Positions 6,810 through 16,185 of a stretch of DNA of 34,354 nucleotides are shown one piece after another. Numbering within the stretch: the stretch's first letter is position 1; every line of letters begins with the position of its first letter. A program made the position numbers and the translations under genes. Below the pieces are notes generated by a model. It saw nothing but the letters and a program-made list of their open reading frames with translations. It did no database searches and had not been told where the DNA came from. Origin of the DNA: Lentisphaerae bacterium GWF2_45_14 (lineage in GTDB: Bacteria; Verrucomicrobiota; Lentisphaeria; Victivallales; GWF2-45-14); the NCBI GenBank assembly GCA_001804785.1, contig MHBG01000100.1:1-34354 (forward strand), given 5' to 3'.

Positions 6810-9385
6810 TGACAAAATACATCAAACCCGCTCCAGGTATCCTTTCATTCGGAAAAGTAAAAACTGAAACGCTCGATAACGGGTTGCGTATATTCGTATA
6901 TGAAAAAAAAGATGCCCCAATCGTCTCGGTTCAAGCATGGGTAAAGACAGGCAGCATCCACGAAGATGAGTACCTCGGTTCAGGACTTTCGCATTTTCTC
7001 GAACACATGATGTTTCAGGGCACCGCAAAATATCCCGGACAGGCTATGTCCGAAGCCATACATAAATGCGGCGGAGAAACCAACGCCTATACCTCTTACG
7101 GCACTACCGTCTATTACGCCGATCTACCGTCCGAAAATATGGAAATAGCCATCGACTGCCTCTGTGACATGATTAGTTCGCCAAGCTTTCCAAGGGAAAA
7201 ATTTGTCAGTGAGAAAGAAGTTATTCTCCGCGAACGCGACATGTACCTCGACCGCCCCGGCAGCGTGCTTGCCGAAAAACTCTGGTACAATATATTCAGC
7301 CTACACCCTGCCCGCCACCCGATAATCGGTTACCGCGAAAAAATTGAAAAAGTCAACAGGGACATTATGATGTCCTATTACAAAAAACGCTACTCTCCGC
7401 AACGGACATTCTTCCTCGTCTGTGGTGATGTCGAATCCTCGACCGCCTTCAGCATGATAAAAAAACGACTCGGACAGTGGGAAATAGGCAATATAACTGA
7501 ACCATTCATCCCCGACGAGCCCCTACAACTGGGACACCGCGAGGCAACATATCACTTCAAAGACCCCCTCGCCAGGCTGTGCATAGGATACAAAATCCCG
7601 GAGGCAACACACGCTGACATACCGGCTCTCGATATTCTTTCAGCAGTTCTCGGAATGAGCAGAAGCTCAAGACTCGTGCACAATATCAAAGACGAAAAGG
7701 AGCTGGCTATCTCAATATCAGCCTCAAGTTATACATCGTACTTCTGTGGAATATTCGGCATCTCAGCCACATGTCAAAACGGGAAAACAGAACGCCTCAA
7801 AGAGGCGATACTTGAGGAAGTCGATAAAATCAAAGCCTCAAAGATAGATGAGTCTGAACTCAAAAAGGAACTCAATCAGCAGGTTACCGAATATATAAGA
7901 AATCTTAGGCTTACCAGCGGAATCGCAAAAATAATCGGCAGCTCCGTAATCGCCTATGGAAGCCCCGTCTACGCCGAAAAATATCTTGAACGCCTCATAA
8001 GCACAACCACATCAGATATCCTTGAGGTCTCAAAAAAATATCTCGCCCATGAAAAGTCGGTTACAGTCGAACTGCTTCCTGAAACGGAGACATCGTCATC
8101 CCCTGCCACCGCAAAAAGCAGGACCATAAAAAAAGAGCCGAAAATCTTTAAAGGCCATTCCGAGACTAGAATACTGACTTACAGGGATGATTCACTACCC
8201 ATCGTCGATATCTGCCTTGTCCTGCCGGGCGGAGTTTTCCTCGAAAAGAAAAATGAGGCAGGTATATCAAAAATGATTTCCGCCATGCTTACAGCCGGCA
8301 CCGGAAGCTTCTCCGAGCAAGAACTCGCGGAACTCATAGATTCAAATGCGCTGGACTTCAGCGTTAACAGCGGCAGCAACACTCTCACGTTCCGTATAAA
8401 CTGCCATAAAAATGTACTCGACTATGCCCTGACAGCCCTCGAAACGGTGCTTAAGGAGCCTATCTTCCCGAAAAAGCAGTTCAAACGCGAACAGAGCAAC
8501 ACGCTTGAGTCGCTTAATTCACGGATGATGAACCCGCAGGCAGTCGCGGAAGACCGAGTCTCCACACTGCTCTACGGAGGACACCCCTACGGGCATCCCT
8601 CCGTCGGTTATGTCGAAAATGTACGCCGTTTTCTGCCGGAAAAACTTAAGGCATTCTATCTTGAGAAATGCCTCCACTCCGATAAGGCCATATTCGCCGC
8701 CGCAGGCGATATCGATGAAAAAAGTATTGTCAAAAAATTGCGTTCGCTCACCGGAAGAATCCCGTGGAACAACTCTTCCTGCCCAAATGATGTCAAACGC
8801 CCCCGCTTCCCGTCATCACCATCTTCAGATACGATAGAACTTCCGCGGGAACAGACTGTTATCATTTGCGGAATGCCCGGCTGCGACCTTCTATCCGATG
8901 ATTCCTACAGTCTTGACCTTCTTTCGGTAGTGCTCAACGGACAGACCTCGCCGCTTTTCAAATCAATAAGGGAAGAGGAAGGCCTCGCATACTATACCGG
9001 AGCCTACGTGTCAAAAGGAATTCACGAAGGGTATATTGCGCTCTACGCGGGGACACATCCCGGCGCAGTTGAAAAAGTCGTCGCCATGATGGAGAAAGAA
9101 CGTAAAAAACTTATCAAAAAAGGGATTTCTCAGGCAGATTTTGATTCCGCGATGGCCTGCATAAAGCAGAGTCTCGCCGAACAGACTCAGAGAATTGACT
9201 CGCTTATATTCAGCAGTGCCCTTTCCGAATTTTACGGCTGCGGCTTTATGGAACCCTGGGAGCGTAAGAAAATATACGGCGCGCTTAGGCTTGCCGACGT
9301 CAATAAAGTAATCCGTAAATATCTTGATACCAGTTCGATTGCGACCGTCTCCGCAGGCCCCGCGCTCCCAAAACCTAAAAAATGA
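6809..9385 (+). CDS. Double-domain M16 (insulinase/pitrilysin-type) zinc metallopeptidase
   Basis: 858 residues, in the range of two fused M16 modules. The N-terminal module (about 1-430) has the inverted zinc motif HxxEH at 62-66 (SHFLEHMMF) and the third ligand glutamate E142, 76 residues on, in the ILRERDM segment. The C-terminal module (about 450-850) has the same fold markers (GGVFLEKKNEAGI, GHPYGHPSVGY) but no HxxEH, so it is probably the non-catalytic half that completes the chamber. There is no signal peptide, which suggests a cytoplasmic enzyme degrading peptides, or export by an unknown route. It overlaps the preceding Minf_1886 gene by one base. The stop lies 6 bases from the stop of convergent murD, with no room for a terminator. 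Confidence 0.93.
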   Translation: MTKYIKPAPGILSFGKVKTETLDNGLRIFVYEKKDAPIVSVQAWVKTGSIHEDEYLGSGLSHFLEHMMFQGTAKYPGQAMSEAIHKCGGETNAYTSYGTTVYYADLPSENMEIAIDCLCDMISSPSFPREKFVSEKEVILRERDMYLDRPGSVLAEKLWYNIFSLHPARHPIIGYREKIEKVNRDIMMSYYKKRYSPQRTFFLVCGDVESSTAFSMIKKRLGQWEIGNITEPFIPDEPLQLGHREATYHFKDPLARLCIGYKIPEATHADIPALDILSAVLGMSRSSRLVHNIKDEKELAISISASSYTSYFCGIFGISATCQNGKTERLKEAILEEVDKIKASKIDESELKKELNQQVTEYIRNLRLTSGIAKIIGSSVIAYGSPVYAEKYLERLISTTTSDILEVSKKYLAHEKSVTVELLPETETSSSPATAKSRTIKKEPKIFKGHSETRILTYRDDSLPIVDICLVLPGGVFLEKKNEAGISKMISAMLTAGTGSFSEQELAELIDSNALDFSVNSGSNTLTFRINCHKNVLDYALTALETVLKEPIFPKKQFKREQSNTLESLNSRMMNPQAVAEDRVSTLLYGGHPYGHPSVGYVENVRRFLPEKLKAFYLEKCLHSDKAIFAAAGDIDEKSIVKKLRSLTGRIPWNNSSCPNDVKRPRFPSSPSSDTIELPREQTVIICGMPGCDLLSDDSYSLDLLSVVLNGQTSPLFKSIREEEGLAYYTGAYVSKGIHEGYIALYAGTHPGAVEKVVAMMEKERKKLIKKGISQADFDSAMACIKQSLAEQTQRIDSLIFSSALSEFYGCGFMEPWERKKIYGALRLADVNKVIRKYLDTSSIATVSAGPALPKPKK

Positions 9386-9391
9386 TCCCGT

Positions 9392-10684
9392 TTAGATGAT
9401 GGATTTGATGATTCTACTGAATGCATCGCCGCGCTCGGCGTAATTTTTAAACATGTCCATGCTGGCACAGGCGGGGGAAAGCATCACGACATCGCCCGGA
9501 ACGGCCTTTGCGCATACGGCTTTCACGGCATCCTCGAAGAGCGCAAAGCGCTCCGTTTCCACGATTCCTGAAAGGGCTTTCAATATCTCGTCGGAACAAC
9601 GCCCCGTAACTGTGGCGAACTTGATATTGTCCTTCTTTTCAAGGAGAAGCGAAAAGTCCATATTTTTATCGAGTCCGCCTAGGATAATGCAGATATTCCG
9701 GCCTTTCCCGAAACGGTCTATCGCGGCGATGACCGCATGAGGATTGGTTGCCTTGGAGTCGTTGACATACGTTATATTGTTTTTTTCAGCGATTATCTCC
9801 TGCCGATGCGCGCCGGTATTGAAAGACCCTATCGCGTCCGCTAATTTCGGACTAAAAAGTGTCCGTGTTCCCAAAATGGCGGTGGCGAGAGCGCAGGATG
9901 CCATCAGATTTTCGGCGTTGTGCGGACCTCGGAGCGAGCTGGTCTCAAGATTGACAATCTCCTCGTTCCTGAAAAAAATCGAATTGCCGCGCATCGCGAA
10001 ATCGGCACTTGATTCCGAAACGGAAAAGGTCAGGATTTTTTTTCTATTCTCAAAAGGATAAGTGCTAAGCAGATTGTGATTCAGGATTTTGACGGCGTCT
10101 TGTTTCATATTCCTAAAGATGCTGAATTTCGATTCGGAATATTTCTCCAGCGAGCCGTAACGATCGATGTGGTCTGAGCTTATATTTAGTAATGCTGCGG
10201 CTGATGGTGCAAACGACACACAGGCATCGAGCTGAAAAGAGCTTACTTCCACGACAAAAATCGACGTTTCTGGGTATTTAACGAGAGCTTCCGAAAGTGG
10301 AATTCCGATATTGCCGCAGGAAAGAGCGTCATGCCCGAGTTTGCGGAGAATATGCGTCGTAAGTTCGGTTGTCGTTGTCTTTCCATTGGTTCCGGTTATG
10401 GCAAGGAGAGTTTTCCCACAGTGGCGGAACGCGAACTCAAGTTCACTTATAATCTCCGTGCCGGAGAGTTTTTTCGCGGATATGAAAAGCTTGGAGGATT
10501 CCGGAATTCCTGGGCTGAGCACAACAGTATCAGGAGAAAACGCGGCAAGCTCCGCAGGATCGGAGGTCGCGCCAGGCTGTTCTTTGTCATCAAAAACCCT
10601 GTTTGTATAAAAATATTTATCAGCGAGGGCAGAGGCGGCTTTTCCGCTTGATCCGCAACCTATTACAGCAATTTTCATAATCAT
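9392..10684 (-). CDS. murD: UDP-N-acetylmuramoyl-L-alanine--D-glutamate ligase (MurD)
   Basis: 430 residues, normal for MurD. It adds D-glutamate to UDP-MurNAc-L-Ala in the cytoplasm during peptidoglycan precursor synthesis. The N-terminal Rossmann-like domain begins IAVIGCGSSGKAA. The central ATPase domain has the Mur-ligase loop ITGTNGKTTTTE (G98-K102-T103), CGNIGIPL and VEVSSFQLD. The C-terminal domain shows YVNDSKATNPHA and ILGGLDKN. GGAG 5 nt before the ATG supports the start; an ATG two codons later is an alternative. It stands outside a dcw cluster and converges on the M16 peptidase gene. Confidence 0.95.
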   Translation of the reverse strand: MIMKIAVIGCGSSGKAASALADKYFYTNRVFDDKEQPGATSDPAELAAFSPDTVVLSPGIPESSKLFISAKKLSGTEIISELEFAFRHCGKTLLAITGTNGKTTTTELTTHILRKLGHDALSCGNIGIPLSEALVKYPETSIFVVEVSSFQLDACVSFAPSAAALLNISSDHIDRYGSLEKYSESKFSIFRNMKQDAVKILNHNLLSTYPFENRKKILTFSVSESSADFAMRGNSIFFRNEEIVNLETSSLRGPHNAENLMASCALATAILGTRTLFSPKLADAIGSFNTGAHRQEIIAEKNNITYVNDSKATNPHAVIAAIDRFGKGRNICIILGGLDKNMDFSLLLEKKDNIKFATVTGRCSDEILKALSGIVETERFALFEDAVKAVCAKAVPGDVVMLSPACASMDMFKNYAERGDAFSRIIKSII

Positions 10685-10706
10685 TGATCTCCGAATTGGA
10701 AATAAT

Positions 10707-10734
10707 ACTATAGCGTCGTGCTCCCAGCATCCAA
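10707..10734 (-). promoter_or_regulatory. Candidate promoter for murD
   Basis: On the minus strand TTGGAT (10729-10734), a 16-nt spacer and TATAGT (10707-10712), 22 nt before the murD ATG at 10684. Position and spacing are good. Confidence 0.45.
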
Positions 10735-10823
10735 GTGAAAACTGGCGCGTTTACTGGTATTTAACGTTTTTGGGGCTAGTTTATGCTCTTTCAGTTTTTT
10801 CCTTATATATGGAGACTTTAATC

Positions 10824-12671
10824 ATGTGTGGAATAGTTGGTTATACCGGAAAGAAGCACGATTGCGTCAATATACTGCTGGACGGGCTCAGGCGTCTTGA
10901 GTACCGCGGATACGATTCCGCAGGAATCGCAGTACTTGCAAATGGGAAAATAGAATCAATCAAATCGGTCGGCAAAGTCAAGAAGCTTCAGGATAAAATA
11001 AATGAAAGCGCCGCCAGCACAACTTCTATAAAAACCGCAAGTACCGGAATAGCACACACGCGCTGGGCAACACACGGCGCCCCCACCGAACAAAACGCAC
11101 ACCCGCATATGGACGATAACGGGGATTTTGCGCTTGTCCACAATGGAATTATAGAAAATTACCAGGCACTGAAAGAAAATCTCATCAAAAAAGGCCACAC
11201 ATTCAGATCGGAAACTGACAGCGAGGCAATTGTCCACCTCATCTCCGAATGCTATGAGGGCGATCTTTTCCAGGCGGTCGCGGCGGCAATAAAAAAAATC
11301 GAAGGAACGTTCGGGATCGCGGTAATATCTACAAAACATCCAGACACCATCATTACCGCGCGCCGGGGAAGTCCCATCGTAATAGGAATAGGCAACTCCG
11401 AAACGATAGTTGCAAGCGATCTCGCGGCGATAGTCTCATATACCCGACGCGTCATCTTTCTCAATGACGATGATATAGCACTTATAACCCCGGACAATAT
11501 CGATATCAGAAATATAGAAAATGTGCCGGTCTCAAGGGAAACCGCACATATCGACTGGGATACCGGAGCCGCCGAAAAAAGCGGATTCGATCACTTCATG
11601 CTCAAGGAGATATTCGAGCAGCCCGAGGCTATAACAAACGCGATACGAGGCCATCTGGACGACAGCTCCGCGACATCCATACTCTCCGGACTCAACCTGA
11701 GCCCGAGAGAGATGTCAATGATAAATAGAATCGTCATTGCTGCCTGCGGCACAAGTCTCCATGCCGGAATGATGGGCGAATATTTCTTCGAGGATTTTGC
11801 GGACCTCCCCACCGAAATACAGCAGGCTGCCGAGTTCCGTTATAGAAATCCCATACTTGAACCAAACTCAATGGTCATCGCAATAAGCCAGTCGGGCGAA
11901 ACGGCAGACACTCTCGCGGCGGTAAGGGAGGCGACACAAAAAGGCGCAATTGTAGCGAGCATTTGCAATGTCGTGGGTTCCACAATCACAAGAGAAACAT
12001 CCAGAGGCATTTACCTCCACGCCGGACCTGAAATAGGCGTTGCCTCGACAAAGGCCTTCACGTGCCAGGTGGCGGTAATGCTCATGATGGCGCTCAAGTT
12101 CGGAAGAAACCGCAGACTCTCGCGTCAGGAGGGGCTGGAGATAATGAACGAAATAAGGAAAGTGCCGGAACTTGTAAAGAAGGTGCTCGACACTGCGCCC
12201 GAAATAGAAAAAGTGGCTGAAAGATATGCCAACGCCTCTAACTTCTTCTTTATCGGACGCGGCTATTTATACCCAGTGGCTCTCGAAGGCGCGCTTAAAC
12301 TCAAAGAAATAAGCTACATACACGCGGAAGGCTATCATGCCGCCGAACTAAAACATGGACCAATCGCGCTTCTCGAAGAAAACGTGCCGGTAATGGCACT
12401 CGCAAACGATATTCCGGGAAGAGACAAGATGCTAGGGAATATTCAGGAATGCCGAGCGAGGAAGTCGCCAGTCATCGCTACTGCGACCGAAGGCGACACT
12501 GAAATAAAAAATATCGTCAATGACGTTATATATATTCCCAGGTCTCCGCATTATACGGCCTGCATACCGACCGTTACAGCGCTTCAGCTTTTCTCTTACT
12601 ATGTGGCGAAGAAGCGTGGATGCTCAATAGATCAGCCCAGGAACCTGGCAAAAAGCGTAACCGTCGAATAA
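10824..12671 (+). CDS. glmS: Glutamine--fructose-6-phosphate aminotransferase (isomerizing), GlmS
   Basis: 615 residues. It makes glucosamine-6-phosphate from fructose-6-phosphate and glutamine, the entry to UDP-GlcNAc for peptidoglycan and lipid A. The frame is open 18 codons upstream, but the start is fixed because C2 after the initiator Met (MCGIVGY) is the catalytic N-terminal cysteine of the class II glutaminase domain. GGAG at 10811-10814 fits. The glutaminase domain shows HTRWATHG and HNGIIENY. Two SIS sugar-isomerase domains follow (AACGTSLHAG, SQSGETADTLAA, FIGRGYLYP, HGPIALLEE), and the conserved tail LAKSVTVE ends the protein. It is first in an operon with waaA, 17 nt downstream. 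No glmS ribozyme was recognised in the 139-nt leader. Confidence 0.96.
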   Translation: MCGIVGYTGKKHDCVNILLDGLRRLEYRGYDSAGIAVLANGKIESIKSVGKVKKLQDKINESAASTTSIKTASTGIAHTRWATHGAPTEQNAHPHMDDNGDFALVHNGIIENYQALKENLIKKGHTFRSETDSEAIVHLISECYEGDLFQAVAAAIKKIEGTFGIAVISTKHPDTIITARRGSPIVIGIGNSETIVASDLAAIVSYTRRVIFLNDDDIALITPDNIDIRNIENVPVSRETAHIDWDTGAAEKSGFDHFMLKEIFEQPEAITNAIRGHLDDSSATSILSGLNLSPREMSMINRIVIAACGTSLHAGMMGEYFFEDFADLPTEIQQAAEFRYRNPILEPNSMVIAISQSGETADTLAAVREATQKGAIVASICNVVGSTITRETSRGIYLHAGPEIGVASTKAFTCQVAVMLMMALKFGRNRRLSRQEGLEIMNEIRKVPELVKKVLDTAPEIEKVAERYANASNFFFIGRGYLYPVALEGALKLKEISYIHAEGYHAAELKHGPIALLEENVPVMALANDIPGRDKMLGNIQECRARKSPVIATATEGDTEIKNIVNDVIYIPRSPHYTACIPTVTALQLFSYYVAKKRGCSIDQPRNLAKSVTVE

Positions 12672-12688
12672 GGAAAACTTTCTCGAAA

Positions 12689-13975
12689 ATGATGCTCTTC
12701 TTTTATAATATTTTTTTCCCAATCGGCTTTATCCTTTTCCTTCCGGGGCTTCTTTATAAACTTATAATGAGGCCCGGCTGGAAAAAGACGTTCGGCGAAC
12801 GCTTCTCGATTTTTTCTCCGGAAGCACGCAGGAAGTTAAAGGAAACCGAAGGCGCGGTATGGATACACTCGGTAAGCGTCGGCGAGACGATGATTGCGCT
12901 TTCCCTCATAAAAAAGTGGCAGGCTGAAGATTCCTCACGGAAGTTCGTACTTTCTACCACAACGACCACGGGACAGGAACTTGCGAGAAGCAAGGTGCCT
13001 TCCGGGGTAAATGTTATTTTCTGTCCGATTGACTTCTCGCTTTTCGTGAAGCGCACGTTCAGGATAGTTAAACCCTCGATGCTTGTGATATTTGAGACGG
13101 AAATATGGCCGAATATGATAGACCAGGCAGTGAAAGAGTGCGGAAAGCTTGCGCTCGTAAACGCTCGGATGTCCGATAAATCAGCGCACGGTTATTCAAA
13201 AATCGCTTTTTTCATCCGCCCTCTCCTTGAGAAATTTAAGATTATCTGCGTGCAGTCGGAAAATGATAAAAACCGTTTTTCATCAGTCGCGCCCGGTGCG
13301 GATGTGAGAACCTGCGGCAACATGAAATTCGATCAGGATATCCCTGAAAATCTCAAGGGGCCAGACCTCAATGAGTATTTCGGGACGGGCGAAAAAACAG
13401 TCATCCTCGCGGCGAGCACACACCCCGGGGAAGAAAAGCTTATTGCCGAAACCTTTATCCGCTTGAAAAAAGACTTTGCATCCCTGAGGCTCGTCATAAT
13501 GCCGCGCCATGCCGAACGTGGAGGGGAAATAGCATCCGACCTGAAGGCGTTGAGGCTTTCCTTTGCAAGAAAAACAAGCGGTGAAAAACCCTCGTCTCCC
13601 GTCGAATGTCTGCTTGCCGATACGACCGGCGAAATGCTTTCATTTATGAAGGTTGCCGATGTTGTGATTATGGGCAAAAGCCTGGCGGGTAACGATGAAG
13701 GGCACAACCTCATAGAGCCGGCACTGCTCGCGAAACCAGTGGTAACAGGTTCGGTATTGAAAAACTTCAGATTTGCCCTTAACGTATTAAAAGAAAAGGA
13801 TGCGGTCATCACGGTCGATTCCGATCTTGATCTTGAAACAGCTTTGAGAAGACTCATTGACGATGTCAGTTTCCGCGAAGAACTCGGGAACCGCGCCCGC
13901 GAAGCAGTCTCCGTACATACGGGCGCCACGGGAAAAACCATTAAACTTCTGGAGGACATATTGTGGAATCGGTAA
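12689..13975 (+). CDS. waaA: 3-deoxy-D-manno-octulosonic acid (Kdo) transferase WaaA/KdtA
   Basis: 428 residues from the chosen ATG, against 425 in E. coli. A membrane-anchored GT30 glycosyltransferase that attaches Kdo to the lipid IVA core. The N-terminal hydrophobic anchor ([20 protein letters not shown]) is followed by the GT30 signature HSVSVGE with the catalytic base E66. Downstream are [24 protein letters not shown] and a C-terminal [14 protein letters not shown]. The frame extends 23 codons back into glmS, but the hydrophobic anchor is the expected N-terminus and AAGGA lies 14 nt before it. The last 13 bases overlap the thiC start. Together with lpxA it shows Kdo-lipid A synthesis. 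Confidence 0.93.
   Translation: MMLFFYNIFFPIGFILFLPGLLYKLIMRPGWKKTFGERFSIFSPEARRKLKETEGAVWIHSVSVGETMIALSLIKKWQAEDSSRKFVLSTTTTTGQELARSKVPSGVNVIFCPIDFSLFVKRTFRIVKPSMLVIFETEIWPNMIDQAVKECGKLALVNARMSDKSAHGYSKIAFFIRPLLEKFKIICVQSENDKNRFSSVAPGADVRTCGNMKFDQDIPENLKGPDLNEYFGTGEKTVILAASTHPGEEKLIAETFIRLKKDFASLRLVIMPRHAERGGEIASDLKALRLSFARKTSGEKPSSPVECLLADTTGEMLSFMKVADVVIMGKSLAGNDEGHNLIEPALLAKPVVTGSVLKNFRFALNVLKEKDAVITVDSDLDLETALRRLIDDVSFREELGNRAREAVSVHTGATGKTIKLLEDILWNR
13951..13955 (+). promoter_or_regulatory. Shine-Dalgarno GGAGG deciding the GTG start of thiC
   Basis: GGAGG lies inside the 3' end of waaA, 7 nt before GTG at 13963. It supports the GTG start and the 13-nt waaA/thiC overlap. Confidence 0.75.
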
Positions 13976-15258
13976 CTCAGCCCGCACGGGCGGCAAAAGG
14001 CGAAATAACATCTCAGATAAAAAGAGTCGCTGAAAAAGAATTCAGGACACCCGAATCAATAATGAAAGAGGTTGCCGAAGGCAGAATAGTAATTCCCGCC
14101 AACATCAACCACAAGAACCTCGACCCGATAGGAATAGGCAAAAGCCTCTATACTAAGATCAACGCAAATATCGGCAACTCCGCACTCTCAAGCTGCGTAA
14201 ACCAGGAACTTGGAAAGCTCGCCACGGCTCTCAAATATGGCTCCGATACAGTAATGGACCTCAGTACCGGTGAGAATATCCCGCAGATAAGAAAAGCGAT
14301 TATCGAGGCAAGCCCGGCCCCGATAGGAACGGTGCCCATATACGAAATGATAAGCAGAACAAAGGATGTCATGAAGCTTTCAGATTCGCTTATCCTCGAA
14401 GTAATCCAGGAACAGGCCGAACAAGGGGTCGATTACATGACTATTCACGCAGGGCTGCTCCGGGAACAGCTTCCGATGGCCACAAAGAGGCTGCTGAGAA
14501 TAGTCAGCCGCGGCGGCTCGCTTATCGCTGTCTGGATGAAAAAGAATAATAAGGAAAATCCCTTTTACGAAAACTTCGACGCAATCCTCAAGATATGCGC
14601 CAAATACGATGTAACATTATCGCTCGGCGACGGCATGCGCCCCGGCTGTCTCGCGGACGCAAGCGACGACGCGCAGTTCGCGGAGCTTGCCGCACTCGGA
14701 GAACTTGTTAAACGCTGCCGTGCCGCGGGAGTTCAGGCAATGGTCGAGGGGCCCGGGCATATCCCGTTCGACGAAATAGAAATGAATATGAAAAGAGAAG
14801 AAGAACTTTGCGAAGGCGCGCCCTTTTATATACTCGGCCCCGTTGTTACCGACTGTGCCCCCGGTTATGACCACATCACCAGCGCCATCGGCGCAACAAT
14901 GGGCGCTTTTCACGGTGCCGCCATGCTTTGCTACGTAACACCTAAAGAACACTTGGGACTGCCCAACGGAGAAGACGTCAGAAATGGCGTAATAGCTTAT
15001 AAAATAGCTGCGCACGCCGCCGATATAGCGCTCAAAAAACCGCACGCACGCGACCGCGACGACGCCATCAGCAAGGCACGCGCTGCCTTCGACTGGGAAA
15101 AACAGTTCGAGCTCGCGCTTGATCCAGACAGAGCCAGAGATTTCCGCAGTCAGGCCCTTTTCGAGACCGGTCATGCCGAGAGTCATGGAAAAGAAAGCAA
15201 TTACTGCACCATGTGCGGACCTGAGTTCTGTTCAATGAAATTAAGTAGAGACCTGTAA
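13963..15258 (+). CDS. thiC: Phosphomethylpyrimidine synthase ThiC
   Basis: 431 residues, the short anaerobe-type ThiC lacking the long N-terminal extension. A non-canonical radical SAM enzyme that rearranges aminoimidazole ribotide into HMP-phosphate for thiamin. The C-terminal CxxCx4C cluster motif is present (C415, C418, C423 in CTMCGPEFC). Other signatures are [55 protein letters not shown] and [10 protein letters not shown]. Translation starts at GTG with GGAGG 7 nt before it, overlapping waaA by 13 bases. No TPP riboswitch is possible in that overlap, so thiamin control, if any, would have to act at the operon front. A ferritin-like gene follows 25 nt downstream. Confidence 0.95.
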   Translation: MESVTQPARAAKGEITSQIKRVAEKEFRTPESIMKEVAEGRIVIPANINHKNLDPIGIGKSLYTKINANIGNSALSSCVNQELGKLATALKYGSDTVMDLSTGENIPQIRKAIIEASPAPIGTVPIYEMISRTKDVMKLSDSLILEVIQEQAEQGVDYMTIHAGLLREQLPMATKRLLRIVSRGGSLIAVWMKKNNKENPFYENFDAILKICAKYDVTLSLGDGMRPGCLADASDDAQFAELAALGELVKRCRAAGVQAMVEGPGHIPFDEIEMNMKREEELCEGAPFYILGPVVTDCAPGYDHITSAIGATMGAFHGAAMLCYVTPKEHLGLPNGEDVRNGVIAYKIAAHAADIALKKPHARDRDDAISKARAAFDWEKQFELALDPDRARDFRSQALFETGHAESHGKESNYCTMCGPEFCSMKLSRDL

Positions 15259-15283
15259 TAACGATTAAATGGGGGATGGAAGA

Positions 15284-15784
15284 ATGACAGAGAATGAAAT
15301 TATTCTTTTCCGCCAGATTACCGAGGAGGAACAGATTGTGTCGGAGGTCTACATGAAATTTTCTGAAATTTTCCCGGAAGACCGCGACTTCTGGTGGCGG
15401 CTCGCAATGGAGGAAAAAGCTCATGCCTCAATAGGAAAGTCGATTCAGGAAATCTTCGCCCCGATGAAACTTTACCCGAAGACGCTCCTTTCTGAATCCG
15501 TGGACAACCTCCGCAAATGTATAGATGAAAAGAAAGCGCTTCTCGAAACATTAGAGAAAAATCCTCTTGCATTGACAAGAGAACAGGCACTCGCGGCGGC
15601 CATTAAAATCGAAGATTCCGATGTTGAAAAGATTTTCCAGGAAATTATGGAGAAAATCCCCGAAACACGCGAGGACAAGCTCTTTCAGCGCCTCAACAAG
15701 GACACTTCCGACCATATCAAAAAACTCAAGAAATACGCAGCGGAAGCCGGCTTGGACATTTCCGACCCTGCAACCGCCAGTTAA
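15284..15784 (+). CDS. Ferritin-like di-iron (rubrerythrin-type) protein
   Basis: 166 residues, all helical. The first half shows E21 (SEVY) and ExxH at E44/H47 (AMEEKAHASI). The second half shows E110 (KIEDSD) and H144 (TSDHIKK), a spacing resembling rubrerythrin ligands. There is no rubredoxin domain. The chosen ATG follows a purine-rich GGGGGATGGAAGA tract; an in-frame ATG five codons earlier is possible but has no binding site. It is the last gene of the glmS-waaA-thiC run, 25 nt after thiC. A role in peroxide or iron handling near the oxygen-sensitive Fe-S enzyme ThiC is inference only. Confidence 0.72.
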   Translation: MTENEIILFRQITEEEQIVSEVYMKFSEIFPEDRDFWWRLAMEEKAHASIGKSIQEIFAPMKLYPKTLLSESVDNLRKCIDEKKALLETLEKNPLALTREQALAAAIKIEDSDVEKIFQEIMEKIPETREDKLFQRLNKDTSDHIKKLKKYAAEAGLDISDPATAS

Positions 15785-15820
15785 AAAAAGAAAATCTTGG
15801 TGCAGGAAGCAGGTTCGGCC

Positions 15821-16159
15821 TCAGTCGCCATAAACGATTGTAGTGGTTTCCTGATAGAGAAAGAGCGCGATGTTGGTATATTCATAGTCAACATGCTTTA
15901 TAACAGTTATGCTTCCGTTTTTAGCTGCCATTTTTATGCTCATATCACCAATCGTAACGAACCAGCAATAACTTTTCACCTTTGATCTTCCAATTTTTGT
16001 CCCGAAATCAGTTTTGCCAGCCTGAATGCTCAGTGGCGCTCTGTAGTTAGCGAAAAAAAGGCCTTTCGGCGCTTCTACTGGGGCCTGCCCTGTCAGGAAA
16101 CAGCCATTACTGAAAACGGCGACAAAAGCGAATGCGGCGGTCAAGAGTAATTTCTTCAT
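15821..16159 (-). CDS. TRL-like family lipoprotein
   Basis: 112 residues. A lipoprotein signal peptide ends in the lipobox SNGC (C20). The mature part follows the TRL-like family pattern as I remember it (PF13146): GLFFANYRAPLS near the start, a Ser/Gly-rich KIGRSKV segment, and AAKNGSITVIKHVDYEYTN then TTTIVYG at the end. The function of the family is unknown. It probably sits in the outer or inner membrane facing the periplasm. It is 26 nt after another small lipoprotein gene on the same strand, so the two are likely co-transcribed. It converges on the ferritin-like gene with only 36 nt between stops. Confidence 0.75.
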   Translation of the reverse strand: MKKLLLTAAFAFVAVFSNGCFLTGQAPVEAPKGLFFANYRAPLSIQAGKTDFGTKIGRSKVKSYCWFVTIGDMSIKMAAKNGSITVIKHVDYEYTNIALFLYQETTTIVYGD

Positions 16160-16185
16160 CTTCCTGAATAACTCCCTGTCTTAAT

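Noticed and set aside
4826..8723. The 16-mer gatatcgatgaaaaaa occurs at 4826-4841 and again at 8708-8723, with a partial copy at the window start.
   Set aside because: Both full copies lie inside unrelated coding regions on opposite coding strands. About 0.3 such matches are expected by chance in a window this size.
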